A stretch of 16,527 nt of DNA from an uncultured Novosphingobium sp. (GTDB lineage: Bacteria > Pseudomonadota > Alphaproteobacteria > Sphingomonadales > Sphingomonadaceae), in assembly GCA_937897535.1 (NCBI GenBank), contig CALCQB010000355.1, positions 1 to 16,527 on the forward strand. Direction: 5' to 3'. Of this stretch, positions 7,646-14,203 are shown piece by piece (positions within the stretch are counted from its first letter, which is position 1; each line of letters starts with the position of its first letter). Made by a program: the position numbers and the translations under genes. The notes beneath the pieces were generated by a model. It saw nothing but the letters and a program-made list of their open reading frames with translations, was not told the origin of the DNA and made no database searches.

Positions 7646-7859
7646 TGTTGGCGTGATCCTCCCCACTTTTGCCGAGAGGCTAGTCGCAGCGCCGGCTTGG
7701 CGCAAAGCGATTGGGTGCGATGCTGCCCATCGACGCCGCCGATAGCGGATGCGCTGCGGTTTTGGCTGGTTGCAGATTCTCGCTCGAAACCAAAGTGCTT
7801 GGCGTAGCACGCGACAGCGGCCAAAGGATTGCCGCCGGACGCAAAGCGGGAGTCGCGCC
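7646..7859. promoter_or_regulatory. Divergent promoter region between MFS unit and QuiC-like gene
   Basis: This 214-bp space must carry promoters for both directions. Seen in it: GTGCT-N6-AGCAC (7795-7810), a near-palindrome GCTTGGCGCAAAGC (7695-7708, six of seven pairs), and GCTTGGCG repeated at 7695 and 7797. ATCG-N7-CGAT lies at 7729-7743. None equals the 34-bp dyad at 2385-2418, so shared control is not shown. I see no convincing -35/-10 pair. The ribosome site for the QuiC-like gene is GCGGGAG (7846-7852). Confidence 0.4.
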
Positions 7860-9722
7860 ATGAAGAGTTCGATTGCAACGGTTTCGGTCAGCGGCAGCCT
7901 GGCTGAAAAGCTGACCAGCATCGCCGAGCGCGGCTATGACGCGGCCGAAATCTTCGAGAACGATCTGCTGTCCGCGCCGCAATCCGCCGCTGAAGTGGGG
8001 GCGATGATGCGCGATCTGGGGTTGGCCTGCTCGATCTTTCAGCCGTTTCGCGATTACGAGGGCCTGCCGCAGGACCTGTCGACCCGCGCGCTCGAGCGGA
8101 TGCGGCGAAAGTTCGCGGTGATGGAGGACCTTGGCACCGACCTGATCCTGCTGTGCTCGAACTGCTCGCCGCAGGCCAGCGGCGACCGCGCGCGGAGCAT
8201 CGATGACCTTGGCCGGATCGCCGAGCTGGCAGGCACGCACGGCAAGCGGATTGGCTACGAAGCGCTGGCCTGGGCCCCGCACGTTAACGATCACCGCGAA
8301 GCCTGGGCACTGGTCCGCGATGTCGATCACCCGGCGCTGGGGCTGGTGCTCGACAGCTTCCACTCGCTCTCGCGCGGGATCCCTTCGTCGAGCATCGGCG
8401 ATATCCGGGCCGACAAGCTGTTCCTGATCCAGCTGGCCGACGCGCCGAAGCTCGAGATGGACCTCTTGAACTGGAGCCGCCATTTCCGCTGCATGCCGGG
8501 CCAAGGCGATTTCCCGCTGGCCGACTATTGCGCGGCGATCCGCAAGATCGGCTACCAGGGTTACTGGAGCCTCGAGATCTTCAACGACCGGTTCCGCGCC
8601 GGTTCAGCCGGACAAGTCGCGCGCGACGGCCTGCGCGGATTGAAGGTCCTGCACGATGCGGCCGGGCGCAAGATCGGCGCGCCTGCCGAACTGCCGGACC
8701 GGGTCGAGCCGGCCTGCGTCGAATTTATCGAACTCGCCGCCAGCCATGAGGAAGCGGCCGAGTTCGCCCGCTTCTTCACCGCGCTGGGGTTCGGACCGGT
8801 CGGGCGGCACCGTTCGAAGGACGTGGTCCGCTGGCAGCAAGGCGCGATCAACCTGGTGGTCAACTCCGAGCCCGAAGGGCTGGCCCACAGCTTCGACATC
8901 GTTCACGGCGGTTCGGTCTGCGCGATCGGGCTGGCGGTAGATGATCAGCAGGCGGTGCTCGACCGGGCCGGCGCGCTCGATATCCAGCGCTTCGATCAAC
9001 CCGCTGCGCCCGACGAATGGGCGATCCCGGCGGTGCGCGGGATCGGCGGGAGCCTGCTCTATCTGGTCGATCAGGCCAGCCGGGCGGCGATGTGGCAAAG
9101 CGAGTTCCCGCTGCCGTGCGATGGTCCGGCTCCGCGTTCTGACCTGACCGCGATCGATCACGTTGCCCAGACCATGCAGTACGAGGAGTTCCTCAGCTGG
9201 CTGCTCTACTACACCGCGCTGTTCGACATGGGCAAAACCCCCCAGCTCGAAATCGCCGACCCGATGGGGATCGTCTACAGTCAGGCGGTCGAAAGTCCGG
9301 GGCGCGGGGTGCGCTTCACGCTCAACGGGTCAATGGCGGCCAATGCCCTCTCCAGCCGGTTCATCCACCACTATTTCGGGGCCGGGGTCCAGCATATCGC
9401 CTTTGCGACCGCGGACGTGTTCGCCGCGGCCGAGCAGGCCCGCGACGCCGGGCTGCCGCTGCTGGAGATCGGGCCGAACTACTACGCCGATATCGAAGCC
9501 CGGTTCGGGCTCGAGGCCGATCTGGTCGCCCGGATGGCCACGCTGAACCAGCTCTACGACCGCGACGAAGCCGGCGAATACTTCCAGTTCTACAGCCGCG
9601 CCGTGGCCAAGCGGGTGTTCTTCGAAGTGGTCGAACGCCGCAGTTACGACGGCTACGGCGCCGCCAACGCCGCGATCCGGCTCAACGCCCAATCGCGCCA
9701 CCGCGATCCTGCGGGCATCTGA
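7860..9722 (+). CDS. quiC: 3-dehydroshikimate dehydratase, TIM-barrel/HPPD-like fusion (QuiC type)
   Basis: A 620-residue fusion. The N-terminal half (about 1-270) is a xylose-isomerase-like TIM barrel with the metal ligands expected for QuiC/AsbF 3-dehydroshikimate dehydratases: Glu134 (GYEALAW), Asp165 (LDSFH), Gln191 (IQLAD) and Glu239 (SLEIF). The opening SSIATVSVSG and EIFENDLL match the Pseudomonas QuiC family closely. It would convert 3-dehydroshikimate to protocatechuate. The C-terminal half (about 285-610) is a two-module VOC/4-hydroxyphenylpyruvate-dioxygenase-like domain with the iron ligands His434, His512 and Glu589 (FFEVVER). The start ATG 7860 has GCGGGAG 7 nt upstream; the longer open frame from 7749 lacks such a site. 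It is monocistronic, divergent from the MFS unit. The family is well supported; its true in vivo substrate here is inferred. Confidence 0.87.
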   Translation: MKSSIATVSVSGSLAEKLTSIAERGYDAAEIFENDLLSAPQSAAEVGAMMRDLGLACSIFQPFRDYEGLPQDLSTRALERMRRKFAVMEDLGTDLILLCSNCSPQASGDRARSIDDLGRIAELAGTHGKRIGYEALAWAPHVNDHREAWALVRDVDHPALGLVLDSFHSLSRGIPSSSIGDIRADKLFLIQLADAPKLEMDLLNWSRHFRCMPGQGDFPLADYCAAIRKIGYQGYWSLEIFNDRFRAGSAGQVARDGLRGLKVLHDAAGRKIGAPAELPDRVEPACVEFIELAASHEEAAEFARFFTALGFGPVGRHRSKDVVRWQQGAINLVVNSEPEGLAHSFDIVHGGSVCAIGLAVDDQQAVLDRAGALDIQRFDQPAAPDEWAIPAVRGIGGSLLYLVDQASRAAMWQSEFPLPCDGPAPRSDLTAIDHVAQTMQYEEFLSWLLYYTALFDMGKTPQLEIADPMGIVYSQAVESPGRGVRFTLNGSMAANALSSRFIHHYFGAGVQHIAFATADVFAAAEQARDAGLPLLEIGPNYYADIEARFGLEADLVARMATLNQLYDRDEAGEYFQFYSRAVAKRVFFEVVERRSYDGYGAANAAIRLNAQSRHRDPAGI

Positions 9723-9813
9723 ACGAGTCACCTGGTGAGCTTGGCTAATGCTGGCGAATACGACGCCATTATCCAGCCGACCCAGGGTGCCCGAAGGCGA
9801 AAATCTGTTTGAT

Positions 9814-9900
9814 TGGTGCGGTCGAGAAGACTCGAACTTCCACGGGCTTTCGCCCACAACGACCTCAACGTTGCGCGTCTACCAGTTCCGCCACGACCGC
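9814..9900 (-). tRNA. tRNA-Leu (anticodon GAG)
   Basis: Read on the minus strand the 87-nt gene has a 7-bp acceptor stem GCGGTCG/CGACCGC, discriminator A and an encoded CCA (complement of 9814-9816). The anticodon stem is CAACG/CGTTG with loop TTGAGGT, giving anticodon GAG (complement of 9864-9866). The long variable arm with GGGC-GAAA-GCCC pairing is typical of class II tRNA-Leu, and the T arm reads GTTCGAGTC. It decodes CUC/CUU. It stands alone between the QuiC-like gene and a G-rich spacer. No clear U-rich terminator is seen on its 3' side (9723-9813). Confidence 0.97.
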
Positions 9901-10076
9901 TAAATCAACGGAGGGCCAGGGGCGCTCCGGGGGGGTAGGAGCGGGCCCTTAGCAAAGGGGGCGGGGGGCTGCAAGCGCCGAAACGGCTGTCGGGATCGGC
10001 AATTTGCCCGTCCCGGTCGGGGACAGCGTCAAACCGGTTCTTGCCCGGATGGTGAATCGGGCGTTCACCATGTTTC
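9901..10076. other. Non-coding G-rich spacer upstream of tRNA-Leu
   Basis: No gene is seen in these 176 bp. The plus strand has G runs at 9929-9935, 9943-9945, 9957-9961 and 9963-9968, which fit a possible G-quadruplex (loops 7, 11 and 1 nt). Small dyads are also present: CCCTT-AGCA-AAGGG (9946-9959), GTCCC-N5-GGGAC (10010-10024) and GGTGAA-N7-TTCACC (10051-10069). The tRNA promoter must lie here on the minus strand, but no convincing boxes are visible. The last dyad ends 7 nt before the small gene at 10077. Confidence 0.4.
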
Positions 10077-10286
10077 ATGACTGGCCTGCTCGCCATCATT
10101 GCCCTTGCCGCCGCCCCGATCACGGTTGCCCCCGAAGCGCCGCAGCGGGCCGGGGTCCAGATTACAGTATCGGTTCAGGCCGAGGTGATCCGGGCCGGAA
10201 CCTCGGGCCCCGACGAAGCTGCCGAAGCGCCGCGCAGGCAGATCAGGCCACGCCCTGGCGGGCGTTCGACGGTCGAGTTCGAATAG
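10077..10286 (+). CDS. Small probable secreted protein, unknown function
   Basis: A 69-residue frame with a short signal-like N-terminus (MTGLLAIIALAAAPITVA) followed by QRAGVQITVSVQAEVIRAGTS, a linker, and a basic stretch ending RPGGRSTVEFE. The ITVSVQAEVIRAG...VEFE pattern resembles small secreted or periplasmic proteins I have seen in sphingomonads, but I cannot name a family. There is no clear ribosome site before ATG 10077; a GGTGAA-N7-TTCACC hairpin lies at 10051-10069 instead. The stop is 3 nt from the stop of the convergent zinc-ribbon gene. It may be a real small gene or chance; the signal peptide and neat convergent packing favour real. Confidence 0.5.
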   Translation: MTGLLAIIALAAAPITVAPEAPQRAGVQITVSVQAEVIRAGTSGPDEAAEAPRRQIRPRPGGRSTVEFE

Positions 10287-10289
10287 GGA

Positions 10290-11138
10290 CTAGCTACCCG
10301 GTTTCCAGCCGAATTCGGCCTTGACGCCAGACTTGGGGACCGGAACCAGCGCTTCGTTGATCGACACGCTCTCGCCTGGTGCAAGTACGCGTTTGGGCGG
10401 CTGAATCTCGGCATTGTAGACCACCCGGCCGCGGGCATCGCGCAGCACCACCAGGATCGGCGGGACCGAGCGCGAATCCTGCGAGATGTTGGTGACCGAG
10501 CCATTGACCTCGAAGAACCAGCTCTGGTCCGGCAATTGCCGCTGGCTCTGGCGCTTGGCCGGAAAGTCGAGCTTCAGCCCCGGTTGTTCCTCGGCGAACA
10601 TCGGCTGGGAGAAGGGCATCCAGCTGGGCAGGCCATACCAGGCCGCCGCGCCGACCGCGCCCAGTGCCACCACGGCGAACAGCGCGGCTGCGATCGTCCA
10701 CATCTTCGCCGGATTGCGGCGCGGGCGGAACGGCGGTTCATAGTCGAACTGCGAAACCTGGTTGTCGTCGTAATAGTTGGCGCCGATCGGCACTGTAGTT
10801 GCCGGCGGCGGCGCGACCGGTTCATCGCCGAACCCGCCCAGCGGCGGTGGCGCTTCCGGCTGGGCCTGGTCTTCGTCTGCCGGGGGCGGAGCGGCAACTT
10901 CGGGCACAGCCTGCTGCTCGACCGGCTCAGGTTGCGGCTCCGGGGCTGGTGGAGCGGGCTTCGGCGGGGCCGGTTCGGGCGCTGCCGCGGGCTGCGGCAG
11001 GTCGGCCAGGTCCAGTTCGGGCCCCTCCTGGAACCACGAATGGCGGCACTTGGCGCAGCGCACGGTCCGGCCGTCGACGCCGATCGCGTTGTCGGGAACG
11101 ACATAGCGGGTGGTACAGGCGGGACAGGCGATGATCAT
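10290..11138 (-). CDS. Zinc-ribbon, Pro/Ala-rich single-pass membrane protein
   Basis: A 282-residue protein with three parts. An N-terminal MJ0042-type zinc ribbon has Cys5, Cys8, Cys28 and Cys31 (CPAC...CAKC). A Pro/Ala/Glu-rich low-complexity linker runs roughly from 45 to 115. One transmembrane helix lies at about 147-168, followed by a C-terminal beta-rich domain resembling DUF3426 (NGSVTNIS, PPKRVLAPGES, EFGWKPG). The ribbon would be cytoplasmic and the last domain periplasmic. Function is unknown; similar proteins are often found beside ftsE in sphingomonads as I recall. The start is ATG 11136-11138 rather than the upstream TTG; its ribosome site is weak (AGAAG). It is divergent from ftsE across 141 bp. 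Confidence 0.85.
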   Translation of the reverse strand: MIIACPACTTRYVVPDNAIGVDGRTVRCAKCRHSWFQEGPELDLADLPQPAAAPEPAPPKPAPPAPEPQPEPVEQQAVPEVAAPPPADEDQAQPEAPPPLGGFGDEPVAPPPATTVPIGANYYDDNQVSQFDYEPPFRPRRNPAKMWTIAAALFAVVALGAVGAAAWYGLPSWMPFSQPMFAEEQPGLKLDFPAKRQSQRQLPDQSWFFEVNGSVTNISQDSRSVPPILVVLRDARGRVVYNAEIQPPKRVLAPGESVSINEALVPVPKSGVKAEFGWKPGS

Positions 11139-11279
11139 GGCTTCTGCGTTAAACAACGCGCGCTTCTAAACGGCAAGCATTGCCGGGGGATAGTTGCGCG
11201 CCTATTCCCTTTTTTCCACCACGATTGCCCGCTATAGCCCGGCCCAAGCCCAGCCACGCTCCGGACAGCCCCAGATCAC
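11139..11279. promoter_or_regulatory. Divergent promoter region, zinc-ribbon gene and ftsE
   Basis: The 141-bp space holds GCGTT-AAAC-AACGC (11146-11159) in the leader of the minus-strand gene and a perfect CGGCAA-GCA-TTGCCG dyad (11171-11185). For ftsE a possible -10 is TATAGC (11233-11238), with a T-rich block about 16 nt upstream and no clean -35. No obvious Shine-Dalgarno precedes ftsE ATG 11280. The dyads are seen directly; the promoter call is tentative. Confidence 0.35.
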
Positions 11280-12017
11280 ATGACCAACGCCACCGACGGG
11301 GAAATCGTCCAGTTCGATAATGTGGGGCTGCGCTATGGCACCGATCGCGAGGTGCTGAGCGACGTTTCGTTCACCCTGTTCCCCGGCAGTTTCTATTTTC
11401 TGACCGGGGCCAGCGGCGCGGGCAAGACCTCGCTACTCAAACTGCTGTACCTGGCCCAGCGCCCGTCGCGCGGCATGATCCGGATGTTCGGAACCGACGC
11501 GATCACCCTGCCGCGCGAACGCTTGCCGGCCCTGCGGCGGCGGCTGGGGGTGGTGTTCCAGGAATTCCGGCTGGTTCCGCACCTGTCGGCGTTCGACAAT
11601 GTCGCCTTGCCATTGCGGGTGGCGGGGGTGCCGGAACGGGACCTGCTCAAGCCGGTCGCCGACATGCTCGAATGGGTCCGCCTGGGTGAGCGGATGCACG
11701 CGCTGCCGGCCCAGCTTTCGGGCGGGGAGCAACAGCGTGTGGCGATTGCGCGGGCGGTGATCGGGCGGCCCGAGATGCTGATCGCGGACGAGCCGACCGG
11801 CAACGTCGATCCCGACATGGCAATCAAGCTGCTGCGCTTGTTCGAGGCCCTGAACCGGATGGGCACCACCGTGGTGGTCGCAACCCACGATGTCCACTTG
11901 CTCAAGAAAGTCCCCGAATCGCTGATCATGCGGCTCGACAAGGGCCGCCTGTCCGACCCGACCGGCGCGCTGCGCTATCCTCCGCGCCCGCATGCCGGCT
12001 TTGGCGCGCGGAGCTGA
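11280..12017 (+). CDS. ftsE: Cell division ATP-binding protein FtsE
   Basis: A 245-residue ABC ATPase. Walker A GASGAGKT is at 43-50, Q-loop Gln94, signature LSGGEQQR at 146-153, Walker B ending ADE at 169-171, and the H-loop His203. With FtsX it forms an inner-membrane complex that controls peptidoglycan hydrolases at the division site and is driven by ATP in the cytoplasm. The adjacent FtsX, 3 nt downstream, makes the assignment firm over a general lipoprotein-exporter ATPase. It heads a plus-strand run of five genes with gaps or overlaps of at most 4 nt. The first ATG is used; no strong ribosome site is seen before it. Confidence 0.95.
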   Translation: MTNATDGEIVQFDNVGLRYGTDREVLSDVSFTLFPGSFYFLTGASGAGKTSLLKLLYLAQRPSRGMIRMFGTDAITLPRERLPALRRRLGVVFQEFRLVPHLSAFDNVALPLRVAGVPERDLLKPVADMLEWVRLGERMHALPAQLSGGEQQRVAIARAVIGRPEMLIADEPTGNVDPDMAIKLLRLFEALNRMGTTVVVATHDVHLLKKVPESLIMRLDKGRLSDPTGALRYPPRPHAGFGARS

Positions 12018-12020
12018 GCG

Positions 12021-12959
12021 ATGGCGCTGACGCTTCCTGCAGCCTTCTCCGGCTCGATTTCCCGGGGGCTGCGCTCGGTTTCGGGCGGCGGCGCGCCCGA
12101 TCTGATGCCGCAGGGGCGGCTCGCCGGGCCGATGCCATGGGTGATCGCGATCATGGTCGCGCTGACCGTGATCGCGGCGGCGGCCGGCCTCGCGCTCAGC
12201 AACACCGCCAGCAACGCCAGCGATGCGCTGTCGGGCGGGGCAACGGTTCAGGTGATCGAGGCCAACGCCGCCGAGCGCGACCGCCAGGCCAAACAGGCCG
12301 CGCGGGTGATCCAGGCCATGCCGGGCGTCCTGGAGGTCCACATCGTCTCGCAGGACGAAGTCCAAAAGCTGATCGAACCGTGGCTGGGGGTGCCGACTGG
12401 AGAAGACCAGATCCCGGTCCCGGCGCTGGTCGATGTGCGGATGCGCGAGGCGGTCGACGGCGAAAAGCTGGGGCAGATGCGGCGGCTGGTCCGCCAGGTC
12501 GCGCCTGCTGCGCGGGTCGATGCCCAGTCAACCTGGCTGAGGCCGGTATTCGGCGCGATCGAATCGCTGCAATGGCTGGCGCTGGCGCTGGTCGGGCTGC
12601 TGGGTTTTGCCTTGGCCTCGGCGGTGCTGCTGGCGGTGCGGACCGCGCTGGGCACCAATCGCGAAACGATCGAGATTGTCCACCTGCTCGGCGGAACGGA
12701 CAGCCAGATCGCGCGGATCTTTCAGCGCGCGATCGGCTTCGATGCGGCCGGGGGCGGCGCGGTCGGGCTGGGACTGGGACTGGTGGTGGTGCTGTTCCTC
12801 GGCCGCCGGTTCGAAGGGCTGGGCGCAGGGCTGATCGATTCGGGGGCGCTTGGTTGGGCCGACTGGGTGCTGCTCGCGCTGGTTCCGATCGGCGGGGTGC
12901 TGCTGGCGATCTTTACCGCGCGGCTGACGGTGATCCGTGCGCTGCGGAAGATGCTCTAG
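12021..12959 (+). CDS. ftsX: Cell division protein FtsX (ABC permease)
   Basis: A 312-residue protein with FtsX topology: a cytoplasmic N-terminus, one TM helix at about 38-59, a periplasmic domain at about 60-180, then TM helices near 185-206, 241-260 and 280-302. The C-terminal half is the FtsX/MacB-like permease domain with TALGTNRETIEIVHLLGG, typical of FtsX. It transmits FtsE ATPase cycles to periplasmic cell-wall hydrolase regulators. It starts 3 nt after ftsE, and the YdcF-like gene starts 4 nt after its TAG. The N-terminal 35 residues are Gly/Ser-rich and low in charge. Confidence 0.93.
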   Translation: MALTLPAAFSGSISRGLRSVSGGGAPDLMPQGRLAGPMPWVIAIMVALTVIAAAAGLALSNTASNASDALSGGATVQVIEANAAERDRQAKQAARVIQAMPGVLEVHIVSQDEVQKLIEPWLGVPTGEDQIPVPALVDVRMREAVDGEKLGQMRRLVRQVAPAARVDAQSTWLRPVFGAIESLQWLALALVGLLGFALASAVLLAVRTALGTNRETIEIVHLLGGTDSQIARIFQRAIGFDAAGGGAVGLGLGLVVVLFLGRRFEGLGAGLIDSGALGWADWVLLALVPIGGVLLAIFTARLTVIRALRKML

Positions 12960-12963
12960 GCCG

Positions 12964-13494
12964 ATGCTGCGCCGCCTTATTTCCTTTCTCGTGCTGGCCT
13001 ATGCGCTTGGCTTCATCTGGTTCGCGATTGCGCTGCCGCAACCGGCCGGGGAACAGCGGACCGACGGGGTGGTCGTGCTGACCGGCGGGGCCGGGCGGAT
13101 CGACCGCGGGCTTGAGGTCCTGCGCAGCGGCTGGGCCCCGCGGTTGTTCGTGTCCGGGGTCGACCGCGAGGTAAAGCCGCACGAATTCGCGATCGAATAC
13201 AAGATCGGCAGTCTGCAAATGGCCTGCTGTGTCACGCTGGGCTTTGCCGCGACCGACACCGCTACCAATGCCCGCGAGACTGCCGACTGGATTGACCGGC
13301 AGAAGATCCGCTCGGTCCGCGTGGTGACCAGCGACTGGCACATGCGCCGCGCGGTCGCCGATCTGGAAAAGACCATTTCCGCCGGGGTCACGATCATTCC
13401 CGATGCCGTGCCGACCCAGCCGACGCTGCGGATGCTGTTCCTCGAATACAACAAGATGTTGGCCCGCGTGGGCTTGCGTGCGGTGGGGCGCTGA
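12964..13494 (+). CDS. YdcF/SanA family (DUF218) protein
   Basis: A 176-residue protein with an N-terminal TM helix or signal anchor (about 5-25) and a DUF218 domain: DGVVVLTGGAGRIDRGLEVL, LFVSG, a central TNARETADW stretch and VTSDWHMRRA. This layout matches the YdcF/SanA/ElyC family, implicated in envelope integrity, peptidoglycan or lipid-carrier metabolism; the biochemical role is not settled. The strongly conserved acidic/His residues cluster in the central domain. It lies between ftsX (4-nt gap) and plsC (1-nt gap), so it is cotranscribed with division and phospholipid genes. An envelope role is inferred from context. Confidence 0.85.
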   Translation: MLRRLISFLVLAYALGFIWFAIALPQPAGEQRTDGVVVLTGGAGRIDRGLEVLRSGWAPRLFVSGVDREVKPHEFAIEYKIGSLQMACCVTLGFAATDTATNARETADWIDRQKIRSVRVVTSDWHMRRAVADLEKTISAGVTIIPDAVPTQPTLRMLFLEYNKMLARVGLRAVGR

Positions 13495-13495
13495 G

Positions 13496-14203
13496 ATGGG
13501 ACGACTGGCCGACATGCTGCGCTCGATCGTGTTCTACATCGTGTTCTACACCGGCAGTCTGTTCGTCGTGCTGGCCTGCGTGGTCGCGCTACTCGGCAGC
13601 AAGGAGACCTTTCGCCGGATGGTCGACCAGTGGGCCCGCTGGCACCGGCTCTGCATGCGCTTCCTGCTTGGCCAGACGGTGCGGATGGAGGGCGAAATCC
13701 CGCCCGGCCCGGTCTTCGTGGCGATCAAGCACGAAAGCTTTTTCGAAGCGATCGACCTGGCCCGGTTGCTCCACCGCCCCGGCGTTTTCGCCAAGGCCGA
13801 ACTGATGCGGATCCCGCTGTGGGGGCTGGTTGGCGATCGCTATGGCCTGGTCGAGGTCCAGCGCGACCAGGGGGCCAAAGCGCTGCGCCACATGATGGCC
13901 GCAGCCAAGCGGTTGAGCGGCGAAGAGGGCCGTCCGCTGGTGATCTTCCCCGAAGGAACCCGCGTCCCGCATGGACAGGCACCACAGCTTCAGGCGGGCT
14001 TCGCCGGGATCTACAAGTTGCTCGGCTTGCCGGTTGTGGCGATCGCGACCGATGGCGGCCCGCTGTATCATCGCTGGTGGAAGAAGCCCGGCGTGATCAC
14101 GTACAAGGTGGTCGAAGTTATCCCGCCCGGCCTGCCGCGCGATGTGGCCGAGGAGCGGGTGCGGGTGGCGATCAACGCGCTCAATCCGGGTGCGGTGTTA
14201 TGA
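13496..14203 (+). CDS. plsC: 1-acyl-sn-glycerol-3-phosphate acyltransferase (PlsC family)
   Basis: A 235-residue acyltransferase with an N-terminal membrane segment (about 10-33). The family HX4D motif appears as His79-Glu-Ser-Phe-Phe-Glu84, i.e. HX4E, a variant I recall from alphaproteobacterial PlsC homologues; the binding motif FPEGTR is at 151-156. It would acylate lysophosphatidate to phosphatidate at the inner membrane in phospholipid synthesis. The ATG 13496 starts 1 nt after the YdcF-like stop, and its TGA overlaps the Nramp-like start in ATGA. Another lysophospholipid acyltransferase role is possible. Confidence 0.88.
   Translation: MGRLADMLRSIVFYIVFYTGSLFVVLACVVALLGSKETFRRMVDQWARWHRLCMRFLLGQTVRMEGEIPPGPVFVAIKHESFFEAIDLARLLHRPGVFAKAELMRIPLWGLVGDRYGLVEVQRDQGAKALRHMMAAAKRLSGEEGRPLVIFPEGTRVPHGQAPQLQAGFAGIYKLLGLPVVAIATDGGPLYHRWWKKPGVITYKVVEVIPPGLPRDVAEERVRVAINALNPGAVL

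Noticed and set aside
7749..7859. Longer start for the QuiC-like gene at 7749
   Set aside because: The extra residues have no family similarity and no ribosome site; ATG 7860 has GCGGGAG 7 nt upstream and places the metal ligands at family-typical positions.
10536..11237. 233-codon plus-strand frame opposite the zinc-ribbon gene
   Set aside because: Antisense of the Pro/Ala-rich linker gives a long stop-free frame by composition; the minus strand has the zinc ribbon and TM helix.
13630..14199. Upstream extension of the Nramp-like frame through plsC
   Set aside because: That part is out-of-frame plsC sequence; ATG 14200 in the ATGA overlap is the natural start.
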